From contig NC_135779.1 in the NCBI RefSeq assembly GCF_028453695.1, positions 10,180,831 to 10,244,830 of the forward strand: a stretch of 64,000 bases of DNA, in the 5' to 3' direction. Positions 32,295 to 45,602 of the stretch are shown one piece after another (position 1 is the first letter of the stretch; the number at the start of each line of letters is the position of its first letter). Under the pieces are notes generated by a model. The model did not search any database. It saw nothing but the letters and a program-made list of their open reading frames with translations, and was not told where the DNA came from. The translations under genes were made by a program, and so were the position numbers. This DNA comes from Augochlora pura. Its lineage: Eukaryota > Arthropoda > Insecta > Hymenoptera > Halictidae.

Positions 32295-33792
32295 ATGGAC
32301 GATTTACAGAATTATAAACTGCAGCTACAGCAGGTGAGACTTTGGTTTTCTGCTTAACCTCATCGAAATGGTGGAATGGCGAGTCCATTTTTGGTGATTC
32401 CGTGGTTGTTTACTAGCTTTCAATCAGACATGAATTTTCGATTTTGTCGGTTTAGGTGGAAGCAGCTCTTACCACGGATCCAACAAATGAAGAACTCCTG
32501 AAATTGAAAATTGATCTCGAGGAAGTAATAGAGCTGACACATGATTTAATTAAATCACAACAACAGGAAAAAAGGCAAGCCAATGGCATGGATGCTAAAG
32601 ATCCTATTTTACTTGCAGTTCTGGCCAATAAGTGGAAAGTTGGTGATCAATGCATGGCACCCTGGAGCGAGGATGGCAAGTAAGTTATTTTTCATGTCAT
32701 TTGGTGATATGTTACTGTTTATTTTGGTGCTACAACTTGTTTTACAATATATTAAGAACCCTTGATCCTTATGAAATACATTCAACATTATGTAAATATA
32801 AAACACTTGTGACATGTTCCATAGTTGTTTCACAACTTTTCAGATACTATGAAGCAACCATAGATGCGATAAGCGAGGATGGAGTTGTAAATGTTACATT
32901 CAATGAATATAAAAATACAGATGTCACAATGCTAAGTCAGTTAAAGTCTGTAGCCAAAAGGCCAGCATCGGATTGGGCAGATCAGAAATCAAAGTGAGTA
33001 GTTGAAAAGTAACTGCTATATTTGATTTCTTTTGCTAATAATTTGCTATTAACATGATCCTTTCTAAATTTGGGTACATAACAGATTTTTAAGTACATTG
33101 TGTGTTGTTTTATAAGAAACATTGCTAATCATTAATTTATCTCCTTATCCTTCTATTCCTAATTGGCCATGATAATTACACTATACTGTTCGATGTGCCT
33201 TGACCTGAAATTCCATTATCGTTGATTTGTCGCTTGATGTCATACTATGTACATCGTCGGAATCCAGGAAAAGGTAACAAGCAATATTAGATTACATTGA
33301 AATACATATATTGTTCATTGCAATGAGTTAAACCGAAAATTCAGTCTAAGAGTGCTAGATGCAAATCTCTCAGTTATTTTAGTTGAGTTACTTCAATGAG
33401 TTATAGGTCCCTTAATTTACAGAAAAATGCAAGCTGCTGCAGTAGCAGGTTCAGATCCCAATAAACAAAGGGAATACCTAAAGAAAAAGAAACAGAGGAA
33501 ACTTCAACGATTTAAAGAACTCGAAGAAGAGCGTGAAATGGAAAAAAATAAATGGCTAGCATTTACAAACAAGGTAACTCGCACAGTTCTATTTATTTAT
33601 AAATAACTCTATTAATTGTTTACAATATGTTTCTTGTGTTACATGTAGTCTTCAAAGAAAGGAGTAATTAAAAAGAGTATATTTGCCACACCAGAAAATG
33701 TAAATGGCCGAGTAGGAATTGGTACCTGTGGTGTGAGTGGTCGAGAAATGACAAAATTCAGTAATGGTGAAAAATGGAGGAGAGGAGCATGA
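32295..33792 (+). CDS. SMNDC1 (SPF30), Tudor-domain splicing factor
   Basis: Five coding exons: 32295-32333, 32456-32679, 32844-32993, 33423-33573, 33649-33792. All junctions are GT-AG and the frame gives 235 residues, against 238 in the human protein. The N-terminal part (about 1-60) is helical and acidic (TTDPTNEELLKLKIDLEEVI). The Tudor domain spans about 72-127 (KWKVGDQCMAPWSEDGKYYE and onward); W83, Y90, F107 and Y110 sit where the aromatic cage that binds dimethylarginine is found. A Lys-rich helical segment (EYLKKKKQRKLQRFKELEEE) follows, and the family C-terminal block KKSIFATPENVNGRVGIGTC is intact. The protein is a nuclear spliceosome component needed for tri-snRNP entry and recognises methylated Sm proteins. 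The start ATG lies in a short first exon, as in homologues. Confidence 0.96.
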
Positions 33793-34925
33793 ATGTTATT
33801 GTAAATACACAAATTAATATTTCGCGAAATAGAATTATCAATTATTGTTATATTACATTGAAATCGGTTCTTCAGAGAACTGTAAAACAAAAAAAAGAAA
33901 ATGTATGTTTTGTGTTACGAGAATGTTTTAACAGAAGACATGAATGAGGAGAGTGTAGCTATCTTGAGACTGTGTTTAGACATTATGTTAAAAATGAACA
34001 ATGACCTCAATAAATCCTGAAATTATCTGGATTTTCTACCTTCACGGAATGAATGATCGTCACGAATGAATGTATTTCTAGATTAATACATTTATCTGGG
34101 TATGATTTGTTTACAATCTATAAATAATATGAATAAATGTATATTTTAAAGCCAAACTATCTTTATTGAATGTTTACGAAACATTGTATCAGAAGTTCTC
34201 TCGTCAATGAATTAATTTATTTCCTAATTTCTTATAAAGACAGTTTCACAATTTCAGAAAAGGTAAAATAACAAACCTGAGTACTTACAGGATGACAGCC
34301 AATGAAAACGAAGCTAGAACAGTTTCTCCTACTCCCCAACACTAGCTCTACATAGCTTTTGCGTTTTACCTTCAGTGTACGTATACAGAACGCACACTAA
34401 ACTTTCACATGGTGCGTGTGTATAGTACCGTTAGAAAGATCAAAAATGGTCGTTCTATTGTGGAACAACACGTCACCGCTAGGTGATATATTTAAAGCGA
34501 TAAGATTGATATAAGAAGTTGCTAAACTGTAAAAAGTATGAAATCACTATCATGTTTTTATCACGCAGTGGTAACTTGCGATAATCACTGATTCATATAA
34601 ATGCAGAGAATGCATTCTAACCTACACCAGTAAAGTTGACAACAAACACATTAATCATATTGATCGCTTTTTCTTGGCTGAAGTAATCATTTAATTTAAT
34701 ATTTATTTTGTTGGAATGGCAGTAACAGTTAGAATATTTGCTTGAACGATGATAAGCATTGATTCATATATTACTATACTGATATAGGCATGAGGTGTAT
34801 TAGACTAGGCTTTTATATTTATCTATCAATATATTCTGTACTCCTCTTACGAAATTGGAATTGAAAGAAGAAGACTGATATTGTTACTACAGAGTACAGA
34901 GTGGTTAATTGTTGTATACAATATA
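33793..34925. other. SMNDC1 3' UTR and upstream region of the transporter gene
   Basis: The first 220 bp are the SMNDC1 3' UTR. The rest holds the start of the SLC12A8-like transcript. TTCAGTG at 34371-34377 resembles an arthropod initiator, and TTACTACAG ending at 34892 is a possible splice acceptor before the start codon, so a 5' noncoding exon is plausible but unproven. Confidence 0.45.
34009..34014 (+). terminator. Poly(A) signal for SMNDC1
   Basis: AATAAA 217 bases after the SMNDC1 stop codon in AT-rich sequence. Confidence 0.6.
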
Positions 34926-37766
34926 ATGGATAAAAATATGGAGCCCAATGAACAAAATCAAATGTCGAATGGAGATGTTACAACTAATAGAGACATTGAT
35001 TGGTCCAGGTATGGTTTACATAATGTAGAAACTCAAAGGAACAATGAAACTAGAAGAAATAATGGAGAGTATGAAGAACTTGGACCTGAAATGTATCAAA
35101 CAGGAGCGAATGAGCTGTTTGCTCAAGAATATGTAAGTAAATATACCATGCAAAGTAGTGATCCTATTTATATCTTTCTATACATTATAGAGCTCTGACC
35201 CTTGGTGGAAATCAAATTTTTTTATTTCCCAACCTGTATTGTTTGGAACTTGGGATGGTGTGTTTACATCTTGTCTTATAAATATTTTTGGAGTAATTGT
35301 ATTTTTGAGATCTGGTTGGATAGTGGGACAAGCTGGAGTTCTTAATGCAGTACTAATTACACTATGTACAGGTATACATAGTTACCTAAGCAAAAGTCCA
35401 TAAAAGTTGCATCCTCAATTATAACAATTAGATACTTATGTGACTTATAATTGTTTCAGTGTGCATTGTACTAGTAACAGTACTATCTGCAGTTGGAATA
35501 TGTGAAAGGTGTAGAGTAGAAAGTGGTGGAGTTTATTTCCTATTGTCACATGTGTTGGGGTCAAGATTTGGTGGATCAATTGGGCTATTATACTGCTTTG
35601 GACAGGTCAGATAACACAGCTAATAGTAACATTATGGAAAGGTCAATTGAAATTTCTGTTGTAGGCAGTGGGTTGTGCATTGAATGTGTTAGGTTTTGGA
35701 GAATCTATGGCTGGTTTAGTACATTTAGAATCTGCTTGGGCAGAGCGTGGTTTTGCATGTGCAGCTGTTATTTTATTATCTGTTATCAATGTTGCTGGTG
35801 TCAAATGGGTCATAAAGCTCCAGTTTCTTCTCCTACTAATCTTACTTCTTGCTGGAGTAGACTTTGTGGTGGGAAGTTTTACTCATGTGAATAATGGTAA
35901 GGTTCTATGTGCTCTGTAACAGATTCTTCATTTAATAACCATATAATTATTGTATTACTATTACAGAAGCAGGCTTTGAGGGCTGGTTTTCAGGAAATTT
36001 GAGAAATAATACTTTACCCAATTATCAAGATGGATATAGCTGGTTTACAGTGTTTGGTGTATTCTTTCCTACAGTAACTGGTGTTTTAGCTGGCATCAAT
36101 ATGAGTGGGGATTTAAGACATCCGTCCACAGATATTCCTAATGGTACCCTAGCAGCAGTTGGAACCGGGTAATTAATGCTACAGATGTTGTCATAAATTT
36201 AAATATATTTGTCATAAACTTTATATTGGATTTTCCTATTTTCAGAACCTTTATGTATTTATGTTTTACGATGGTTCTTGCGGCAACGTGCACTCGTAAA
36301 GCACTTCTGACAAATTTTAAGATAGCTTCAACGGTATCAGCGATTTCGGTATTGTTGTTGGCGGGTTTGTACGTATCATCGTTCAGTAGCTGTTTGGGTG
36401 CTATGTACGGCACGCCCCGTGTTCTTCAATCTATTGCTAGCCAAAATGTTATACCAGGAATGAGTTGTTTACAAAGAGGGGTGAGTCAAATTGTCGGATA
36501 GCTTTGTTAATTACTTAGCTGTGTCAATCTATTTTTAAGATCAATTTTGTATGTGTTTTATTGACAAGCTGTACCAGAATTATTCTAAATTGTGCTAAAT
36601 TTATGAAAATGTTTCACAAAGCATTTTAACTTAAATCGTACGGGAAGTATACCTATAATGTGTATAAGGTTATCAGGCTTGTAATAATCAGAGGCTTATA
36701 ATATAGAAATTAAATTTATATTTTTAGAGGGGACCAAACAAAGTGCCCGTGTACGCAATGTTGGTAGTTGCTGTTGTTACATTGACATTTATCATCACTG
36801 GACAGATTAATACTCTTGCGCCAATTGTTACAATGCCCTTCCTTTTGACATATGCGTGTTTAGATTATGCGTATTTTGCTCTTGCGCAAACATTTGATAT
36901 ACAGTTAACTCGTGAGCAGAGATTTCGTACACAGTCTCCAACGTTCGACCGCAATTATGGATCAGCCAGTAGGAACAATTCAATAGCTGACATTGATAAT
37001 GATTTGGATAATCTTTTCCCTGAAAGGATTAGGCATAAAAATCTTGTAGTAAGTACACGCGTATGTTCGGACACTGTGTTAAGATAATAAAAAAACTGTT
37101 TTGAAATTACTTGTAGAGAAATCCCAGTTTCTCTGAGAATAACGTTTACATAGACTCTTCGCCGAGTGTTGATGAAAATGCTAGCCCCATGGATAATTCT
37201 GAACGAAAGATTCACATTCATAATAAGTCGGGAAATTGGTACAGTCCTTTGTGTAACAGATGGCTTTCACTGTTAGGTGTAAGTATCCACAGATTTGATT
37301 TGACACGTATAAGTTATGCAAATGCTGTTCTAATGAACGTGCTATTTACAGTGCCTTATAAAATTGCTTATAATGTTTCTCGTTCATTGGGGATATGCCA
37401 TTGCCAACATAGTCGTTGTTTTTCTTGTATGGAGCTACGTTGGTCATGCTAATCCCGCTGTAAAACCGGGAGTATCATCAGAATTTAAATTTCTCAGTTG
37501 GCTGAAGATATCGTTATTAAGGCTCATGGGGTAACAATTGATATCCATCATGATAATCGTTATTTTTATGATGCAGTTAATATTTAACCTATTATCTGAA
37601 TTTTAGAAGGAAAGTTTATAGCTACGAACAAATAGTCGTTACTCCCGTCCACCCAGGAGTTGAAACATGTTCAGCTCAATTGAACGAAGAAAACGAAGAT
37701 TTTGCTGGTAGGAGAAGATATCATCAAACAGCCACGGTGACAGGACAATATGTGAATATGGACTAG
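34926..37766 (+). CDS. SLC12A8-like cation/chloride cotransporter family member
   Basis: Ten coding exons: 34926-35132, 35191-35371, 35460-35605, 35665-35896, 35967-36168, 36246-36480, 36728-37048, 37117-37278, 37352-37530, 37607-37766. All are GT-AG and the frame encodes 674 residues (human SLC12A8: 714). Residues 1-75 are a polar N-terminus. The APC-fold core then begins with [20 protein letters not shown] and [13 protein letters not shown], and continues through [40 protein letters not shown] and [15 protein letters not shown] glycosylation-type NNT lies in the extracellular loop near 270. A long Ser/Asn-rich hydrophilic segment (about 455-555) follows, then two last helices ([20 protein letters not shown], about 565-598) and a short tail. 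This split layout is typical of SLC12A8 rather than NKCC/KCC members. The substrate is unsettled in the family: polyamine/amino-acid and NMN transport have been proposed. No inactivating change seen. Confidence 0.94.
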
Positions 37767-39290
37767 AAATGAAAGACTGTGAAATATTTAGAAAAATCTG
37801 GTTGAAGAGGTATACATATGAAACTAGGCAGGAGGAATTGCAAAGCAATCGCATAATTATGCATAGAACAAAGAGAGCGTTAAGAAGATTTTAACGCAAT
37901 TAACCGCACAAAACTAGTCTTAACCAGAGTACATTTCATATCGTAGGCACATGGAATTTTTTATACAGTGCAGCATAATAGCCTTAACGATACTAACAAT
38001 ATATATGAAAGATGAGGTGTTATAACTTTTTCTATCAATTTACTCTACGTACAGCAGGCGCAGTTAAAGCAATATACTGCTGGGAGCATTTCTAAAATGA
38101 AGGGTCCATTCATGCTTAATTGAAATTATTTTAATAACCGTATCTTTTAATGCGAAATTATTTATTTCCTAGTAGTTTTACTAATTTATAGTTAGAAATG
38201 AATCATGACACAAGTGAATCATAATATCATAATATGATTGTATTGCAGCATCATCGTATTTATATAATACTTTGTAAATATGAAGTAATTTATATGCTAC
38301 CGAACATTTTTATAAACATATTTGCGCCGACAAGTATGTCAATAATAAAATATAGACTAGTTTTCAGCAAATTTGTACAAATTTTTCTGCGCACTTTTTC
38401 CTACTAAGATTCTCTGAAACCCGATATTTTTGTTTCTCCAAAAAACTTTGTTGAGCTCTTGAGAACCCAATTATTTTGATAACCGAGACCACCGCGGTTC
38501 TACTGCGTAGTGTCTCCTCTTTCCAACGAGTCTAAAATAATCGTCGAACGATTTTTTTTGAGATAATTTTTAGCATGTGGGCTACAACAACCGACTTTGA
38601 AACTTGTGAGATCAAAAATCGAGGTTCGCGGTTTGACTAATTTTAAGAAACTGTGACTTCATTACATATGACCGTACCGCAATGGTCCTGTGCTCATCTT
38701 AAATTACGCCGACTTCCTACTTCCTAATCCTGTCGGTTATTTTGATGTAGAGCAATTGTACAGTCAATAGCGTTACGTTATTATTTGTCACGACCCTCTG
38801 GAACTCGGGTTTCATAATTTTGTTTTAAACAGTTCGCAGAAGTCTTGAGAATTTACACAATTTTTTAGGCGATTGAAACCATCGCGGATAGATAGCACAG
38901 AGTCTCAGCTTTCCAAAAAGTCCAAAACGATTTTTTTTATCTATTTTATGAAAAGAATTTCAGAAGCTTACAACCTTACTGCAGATTGCCATATTGCGAT
39001 GGATCTGGGTTCAGTTTAAATCGGACTGGCGCGGACGAGATTAGAATGAATCGGAAAGGCTAAGAGAGGACCCGAATGAATCGTAGCAATTTAAACTGGA
39101 AGGAAATAACCTGGATTATATTACGGAAGAACGGGACAAACGAGGACGGCTCGAAATCAGCCAGAGTGAATTAAATCGGACCAAGGTCATTCGTGGAGGC
39201 TGAGAGGGGTCCAGATCTAACCCAGATCAAGACGGACCGAATCAACGTGAAGTGCGCTGGGACAAATTGAAAATGGTAAGACAAGAATGG
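37767..39290. other. Transporter 3' UTR and downstream DNA
   Basis: Up to about 38.37 kb this is likely 3' UTR. Beyond it the sequence is unremarkable, with no open frame of interest. From about 39.0 kb it becomes rich in GAATGAACC/GAATGGA-like words that lead into the minisatellite at 39317. Confidence 0.45.
38344..38349 (+). terminator. Candidate poly(A) signal for the SLC12A8-like gene
   Basis: AATAAA 577 bases after the stop codon. It is the first clear signal I noticed downstream and would give a 3' UTR of about 600 bases. Confidence 0.45.
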
Positions 39291-39316
39291 AATTAGTTGT
39301 ATCCGGCTCAGGTTCA

Positions 39317-39443
39317 ACCAGATTAGAAACAACCTGATAAGAATGAACCAGATTAGAAATAACCTGATTAGGATGAATGAGATTAGAAACAACTAAATCA
39401 GGATCAGGGTCAACGAGATTAGAATGAACCGGACCAGGATGAA
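39317..39443 (+). repeat. Degenerate ~30-bp minisatellite
   Basis: Units beginning A(C/T)(C/G)AGATTAGAA start at 39317, 39347, 39377 and 39413, with periods of 30, 30 and 36 bp; typical continuation is ATAACCTGATTAGGATGA. Diffuse, related purine-rich words extend over about 39.0-39.7 kb, suggesting that the array was once longer. Confidence 0.7.
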
Positions 39444-42400
39444 CCGTAAAGGGTAAAAGAGACTTAGAATGAATCGTAACAATTTAAACCAGGGAAAAAG
39501 AAGTTAGAACGTAGTGTGCAGCAGAACGAGAACGACTCGAAATGAACCAGTGCGAATTAGCTCGAATGAAGATGAACCCTACAAGGTGGGAGGGGGCAAA
39601 ATGGATTGGAGTGGGTTAAAATGGAACAAAATGAACTGGAACGTATTAGGGCGGAATGGAATGAACCGCAGCGGGTAAGAGCGCATCCGTACGAGTTGGT
39701 GTTGGTCGCAGTGAAACAAAATGGTTCGTGGCGACCCGAAGCTGTTTAATTATGATAATGAAGTAGTAATGATTATAACGCATATGACAATTAACGATAG
39801 TCTAAACATTCTTTGCACAATGCAAAGTCACGGAAATGCTAGTTGAAGAATTATTTATTTATCGTTATTTGCTGCGTTGTATTTTTGAAGTGCTTCAGCC
39901 ATGGCAATGCTGTAATCGCATTATCATGGTCTTGTTATTAATCGCTCTGGATTCAGTAAGTGCTGCAAGCCGCTGGAACCTACGCGGTGAGCTTCGGAAG
40001 CTTCGAGGTCCGCGGTGATCTCGTGGTTAGCCGTGATGGTTAACCTTCCCTTGCGCACGAGCCTCTTACGTGGTTGCGTTAAAATCATTCCCGGCGCCAG
40101 AATGCGAGATAATTAGTTCTGGGGAATCAACATCGTATTTCGGCAAGCCGCCACTAATATTTAACGCTCCGCGCCACTCCGATCGCGAAAGTGATCTGAC
40201 CGAAATGTCGTATTATATTGCAATCACCTATTTGATCAATCTGAACAAAGAGATTTATTATATATCAGTTTTTAAACATTAATTCAGATTGTACTACACT
40301 TCTTATTTTGGGATAGTATAAAACATATCAAAATAAAATTTATTTATTTTATTTATATCAAAATAAATATATTGCTAATATATTGATTATTCTTTATATA
40401 TTTCTTAACATTTCTTCTGTAATTTCTTCAGATTTACGATTAATGATCAATTTTTTTTATGATCAATTTATCAACTTATTTAATGATTGAATTTAAATAA
40501 TTAGGAGCAAATTGCGAAAGTTTTTTAATAATTTTTTAAATAAGTTAGTTTCGGGTAATATGGTTCAATTATTCTCGTCGGGATTGTTATACAGAAGGGA
40601 ATTGTTCAACTTCTTTTAAATGCAGAACAGACATAAACCTGTTAATAAGCTTACAGTAGATAAAGTGCTAATAGCTGACACTATTTTAATCGAAATTTAC
40701 TTTGTTAAGGATCTGCATGGAAGCTTGGGTGTCTACAATGTCCAGTCCGGCCGGGTGTCCACAATGTCCAGTCTGGCCGGGTGTCCACGCGTGCTTCCTA
40801 ACAGTTTTGTTATTAATCCTTTCCCGTTCCTCAACAGATTAAGGTATGTACGTTTGTTTGGACACAACATAGCCCAACCATTTTATGGGTCCGGGCTCGG
40901 TTCCTCGACCGTTCTAGCGAGAAGTACATCTGAGCTCATAAAGCAATTAAATCCGTAACCTTCAGGCAGCATGGCTCAACCATTTCCCGTGTCCAGATTT
41001 TTCATGCTCCCTTGTTATTCCATTTTCACCTTCCACTTCCTCTACCACCTCTCCTTCCAGCTTCCTACCAGTTAACAAATAAAAGGCCCGAAAGGGAGCG
41101 AGCGAAGATCATTAGCAATTACCAAGTACGACGGAACACTACATTTCGACAACGCGTCGAACAACACGACTTTTTGTACCACCGGCAATAACATCATATC
41201 CACGCGTCTCTTCATTATATCGTTATTAAGTTTTAAAATATATGTATCACCCATTAATCATCGGGCGCCGTTTTTAACCGTTCCCGAAGTGACGGATGTT
41301 GAGAATCGACATACCGAAACTCCCATCCAAGCACATACAACGTTTGAAAGTCTTTTTTTAATTAATTATCCAATTATCGTGAAAAATACGCAGTGGAATA
41401 GGTTTTTTTTTAAAATGAAAATTGCACAAATTTGAAGCTCAGTTTATCAATTGCCAGCAAGTTCTGAAGATTTCGTGAACTCTCGTTGCATTTATCAATT
41501 CCTAAATTTAAGGGTAGCAGGTTCCTTAAATATCAGATAAAATCGCATAAGAATGTAAAAAACGAATAACTTCCTAAAAAGAGATAGCGTTCTAAACCGG
41601 GCTGTCCCCTTAAATATTGCTCGACAAATATTGATTGTAACGGGAGACATTCGTTCGATCTTCTCATCCCCCGGGGTATCCTTTCTTCTTATCTTCCTTG
41701 TACTGTACCTTGCTCCATGTTGTCGGAGATTATGCTCCGAGCCGCTCGATCGGAGAGTCCGCATATTGGATTCTTGGATAAGCAGAACTCGAACTAATCG
41801 AATGAAAACATTTCGGTACTTCGGCGAAATAAAGCCGCACGGAAAAGTCTTCGATAAACGGTCAATCCTGTATGTATAACCGAGGACTTCCCTAAAGATG
41901 CTTCGACAATCTTAATTCCGAATTGAGGCTCAGACTACGCTGTAACTCACGAATAGTCACCTGGGTACACTGGGGACACTGTAATTTGGCTCTGTTGACT
42001 GCACACGTTTCTTGACTTTAATAACTCATAAAGCCGCCGAAGCACTCTGCTGCCGGTCTGCGAGATGAATTATACATCCGGTCCGAGATGTACATTGTCG
42101 AGTTGGAGTTAAGCCTAGACTCGAGTATTATATCGATGGAATAGCTTACAAAAGCTTGCGACGACGTTGAGTTGACTTTTAGATGCTCCAAAATTTGAAA
42201 CTCTTTTCTGCATCTGCAGATATTTCCAATGACAACGTCCTTCACGGTAAACTCAGATCCTTCTCCTTGCATTGGGAAAGATAAGCCTCGCGCAAATAGG
42301 ATACATCAGCATAAATCACTCCACTAGAAGTTAAACTTCTGCCGGGATCTCACCTTGCTACATCAATCACCTTCCCTGGGAATTCCATCCCACCGTTCCT

Positions 42401-42850
42401 TATGCTCCACTACCAAAACGTGAACACCGATCGAAGAAAACGGAACGAGAAGTAGTCGCGTAGGACGTGTTAATTTTCGTAAAAATATCCGCAACATAGT
42501 TCATTAGGGTGCAACCCCTTAAGCACCGATCGGAGCGGGGCGAATTCCCGCCGCTTGATCTGGCCGGTGGATCATCCCGAGATAAGAAGGAACTACTCCA
42601 TCAGACCGGCGTTCTCGTAGCAGCTAGGTTAGGTGTCGGGCGAAACGAGGGTTGTCCGCGCGTACGTGGGGGTGTACGATGACGGAGCCGGGTGACGGTT
42701 TTCGAGTGTCGGCCAGGCGGGAGGGTTAAAAAGGGGGTTGTTCGTCGATGCTGGGGCGGCGGGGACGGCCGGCAGGCGAGCGGGGCGGCCAGGTTCGTCG
42801 GTGGGGGATGCGAGGGGTAGGGGGGAGGTCGGTGGCCGTCGGTGTGGGAT
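39444..42850. other. No gene seen
   Basis: Mostly AT-rich intergenic DNA. Open frames such as 39836-40018 and 41631-41879 have no recognisable domains. It contains a short tandem duplication at 40727-40790 (listed). GC content and CpG density rise sharply from about 42.5 kb. Confidence 0.4.
40727..40790. repeat. 26-bp tandem duplication
   Basis: GGGTGTCTACAATGTCCAGT plus CCGGCC occurs twice in a row with two mismatches, and a third copy starts (GGGTGTCCAC) before diverging. Period 26 bp. Confidence 0.85.
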
Positions 42851-42880
42851 CCTAGTCGAATGCCGGATCCGCGGTGGTAA

Positions 42881-42960
42881 CTTCAGTGCGCGATCAACCA
42901 CCGACGTGTGTTTACGGTCGGAGCTCCAGCGGAAGCTGCGAGGCCTGGCTGCTGCGGGGG
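42881..42960 (+). promoter_or_regulatory. Possible promoter and 5' noncoding exon
   Basis: A very CpG-rich 700-bp island contains TTCAGTG (A at 42885), which fits an arthropod initiator, followed about 75 bp later by GCGGGG|GTGAGA, a good splice-donor sequence. Together they could be the start of a transcript with a short noncoding first exon pointing to the right. No TATA box is seen, and the downstream-promoter position is weak. No coding exon could be linked to it within the window. Confidence 0.25.
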
Positions 42961-45602
42961 TGAGAATTCTTTTCTTTCCTTTGTCGATCTATGGATCAAT
43001 CGCCACCACTCGATCCACCGCCGACGACGCCACCGTGACCACTTGAAAAAAAGTGGGATCTTTTTGCGCGTGAACTTCGATCTTGTCGTCGATGACTCGG
43101 CCCCTCGATCCTCGTGCAAAGTGAATCCCATGAGCTGCGGGGTGAGATGGTGCTCGTGGGGTGACTCGGCGATGGACAATCCTGAAACCGGGACGCGGGG
43201 AATCGGCCACGTGTTCTCGACGCCGCTCTCCCGGGCCGGGACTCTAACGAGCTGGACTCGTTAGAAGGTCCGACTAGGATTTTCCTGACGACTAATTTTA
43301 TCGAGTCCCTTGCTACGAGCATGAGCCAGTGACGAGTGCGGGATAGGTTCGGTCGACGATCAACCCTTCCGGGTGAGAATATCGTCTCCGAGGTCCGCTT
43401 AGGACTCGGCAATTTCCTGCAACATTGTTTGCGTCAGGCGTCGTTGTGTGCCAGGTTTTGTGTGATCTTCTCCGTCTTAGGGATCGTTGCATCCACGTGG
43501 TTGCTTTGGAATCACGATCGTGGAATGTTGATCTTGCGGATAAGGGTTGTTCGGGGAAATTGAGTAACGACGCGGCGTGAGTATGAGCAAGTGGTGTGAG
43601 ATTTAGGGCCTGTGTGGAGGATCGACGTTCGTGAAGGTTGGTGTTGAAACGTTGGTAGAATTAACTTTTTAAGAGTATAGCGTTCAGGAGAGTCGTAATG
43701 GTAAAATAAATTTGTAGAGTCTTTAGATGATTTGGAGTCTGTCGAGTTTCGATTCACGTGTCTATTGAAGATTTCGTGTCTATGGAGTGGCAAGATGGTA
43801 TCGAGTTCAAAATGAATTTTCCTCGTTTCAATAGAAACAGTGATGCATGCTATAATTTTACTCTTACTTCACTTATATTAAAAAAAGGTGCATTACTTTT
43901 TAAAACCATTTTACGAGCTTCCAAAATTTTTCGTCGAATGCGTTGCAAAGTGTAGTAAAAAGATTGCATTAAAAAAAGTCTAAAATCATTGAAATGCAAC
44001 TAATAACGAGCCAAAAGTCAGTATTATTATTATTATAATTATTATGATACACTTCGTTGACACAATAAGGATAGTTGGTTGATTAAAAGTAAAGATTGCT
44101 AAATATATATTTTATCGAGTTAAAATTTCAATTCCGCTGTGATTAAAAAAAACGTAGCACATGTTGTTTCCACGTTTCTTCAAGCAATCAAAGGATTACA
44201 GATATCGTAATTCGCGCACGTGGATGTAACACGTGGATTACATCCGCCACGACGCCGATTATTTTCAGCCGGAAATAACCGGAACGCGAGTTTCGTGGCC
44301 GAAACTCGAAACTTTCGCCTAATCGAGATTCCCGTGCCCGCGGGTTCGAGTTTCTCGACGCAGCCGAGGGTCCTTTACATGTCGATGCATCGACTCGATC
44401 GCGTTTACTTATCCCGGCCACTTTTTATCGTTACGAAGAAAGTTTCGGTGGAGTTGTTAGGAAGTTATGAACCTCGCCGGGTTCTCAGGGTCAAGGTGTC
44501 GATATCGAGCACTCGCTTCGCTTTACAACACCGCGATCTATTCAGAGGAAACTTCCGGGCGCATTATCTGCCGAATAAAATAGCTGATCGCGATCCAATT
44601 GTCGGGGCGCGCGTTGCCTGCAAATTGCCCGAAAATTGTGGACAATCCACCTCGTTCGACTCTGACGAATTTCGTTTAATACAGCACGCTTTCGAGGTCC
44701 GCGAATTTCTCTTCGTTTACTATCCCCTTATTTTCAGATATCAATTGTCAAGCCCGCTCGACGCGCAGTCGTTTGTGTAATATAGAAACGGAAAATTCCT
44801 TAACGGGACAACGCTTTGAAATACGAATTAGCAGGGATATCCGACTCGATTCGAATTATTTATTCAACAAAATTCACTCGGTTATGAATCCAAATATTGC
44901 AAATATTTCCCCGTGGCTTCAGCGAAGCTTGCAAGCGTGGAACTTAATGTTCTGGTACAATTTTCGTAATATCAATCGTGCCGAGTAAAGTCCAAAAGCG
45001 AAGTTTACAAGCGAAAGTAATGTTTTCCGCGTTCTCGAAGCTCGTGCTGTTTAAAGCGAAGGCAGAATCGTTCGATTCGTTTCGATGCTTCGTCCCACAT
45101 AATTTTGGTCGAGGCATTCGGTTCGGATATTTTTTTTCTTTATTCTGCGCCGAGGACGTTTGATTGCGATCTGTCATTCGGAACGAGCGAAGGAAGTAGG
45201 TCAGCCGAACTGTTTTCAAGGGTGTGTCTGCCGCGTGAAAATTCGCGGTACGTAGTAATCGTTTGATGCCGGCGCACGAAAAAAGGTTCCGGGCGGAGGG
45301 TCGAGACACTTTTTCAAACGGCGCCGAGGAAAGTGGAAGATAGAGGAGAAGCCAGAATCGACCCAACGATTTCCTCCCCCGCCGAATGTTGAACTGGTTC
45401 ACGGGAATTTCGGATAATCATGTCGATAAACGCGTCGCGGATGTGCTTCGAAATTAATTGAAAAATGAAACGCGCCGTAACGGCGCGTTATATGGATGTT
45501 TCATTGGACGAAATTCGAATTTGACGTCTCTTAAAGCCGATTAAAAACATGACGTCGAATGGAAAATATTTTCGAAGCGTGATTTACTTGATGAAGATCG
45601 AG
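42961..45602. other. No gene confirmed
   Basis: GC-rich until about 43.6 kb, with frames in several phases that look compositional; then AT-rich with ATT-microsatellite-like sequence near 44025-44050. A 186-residue + strand frame at 44220-44780 has no resemblance to a family I know. Confidence 0.4.
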
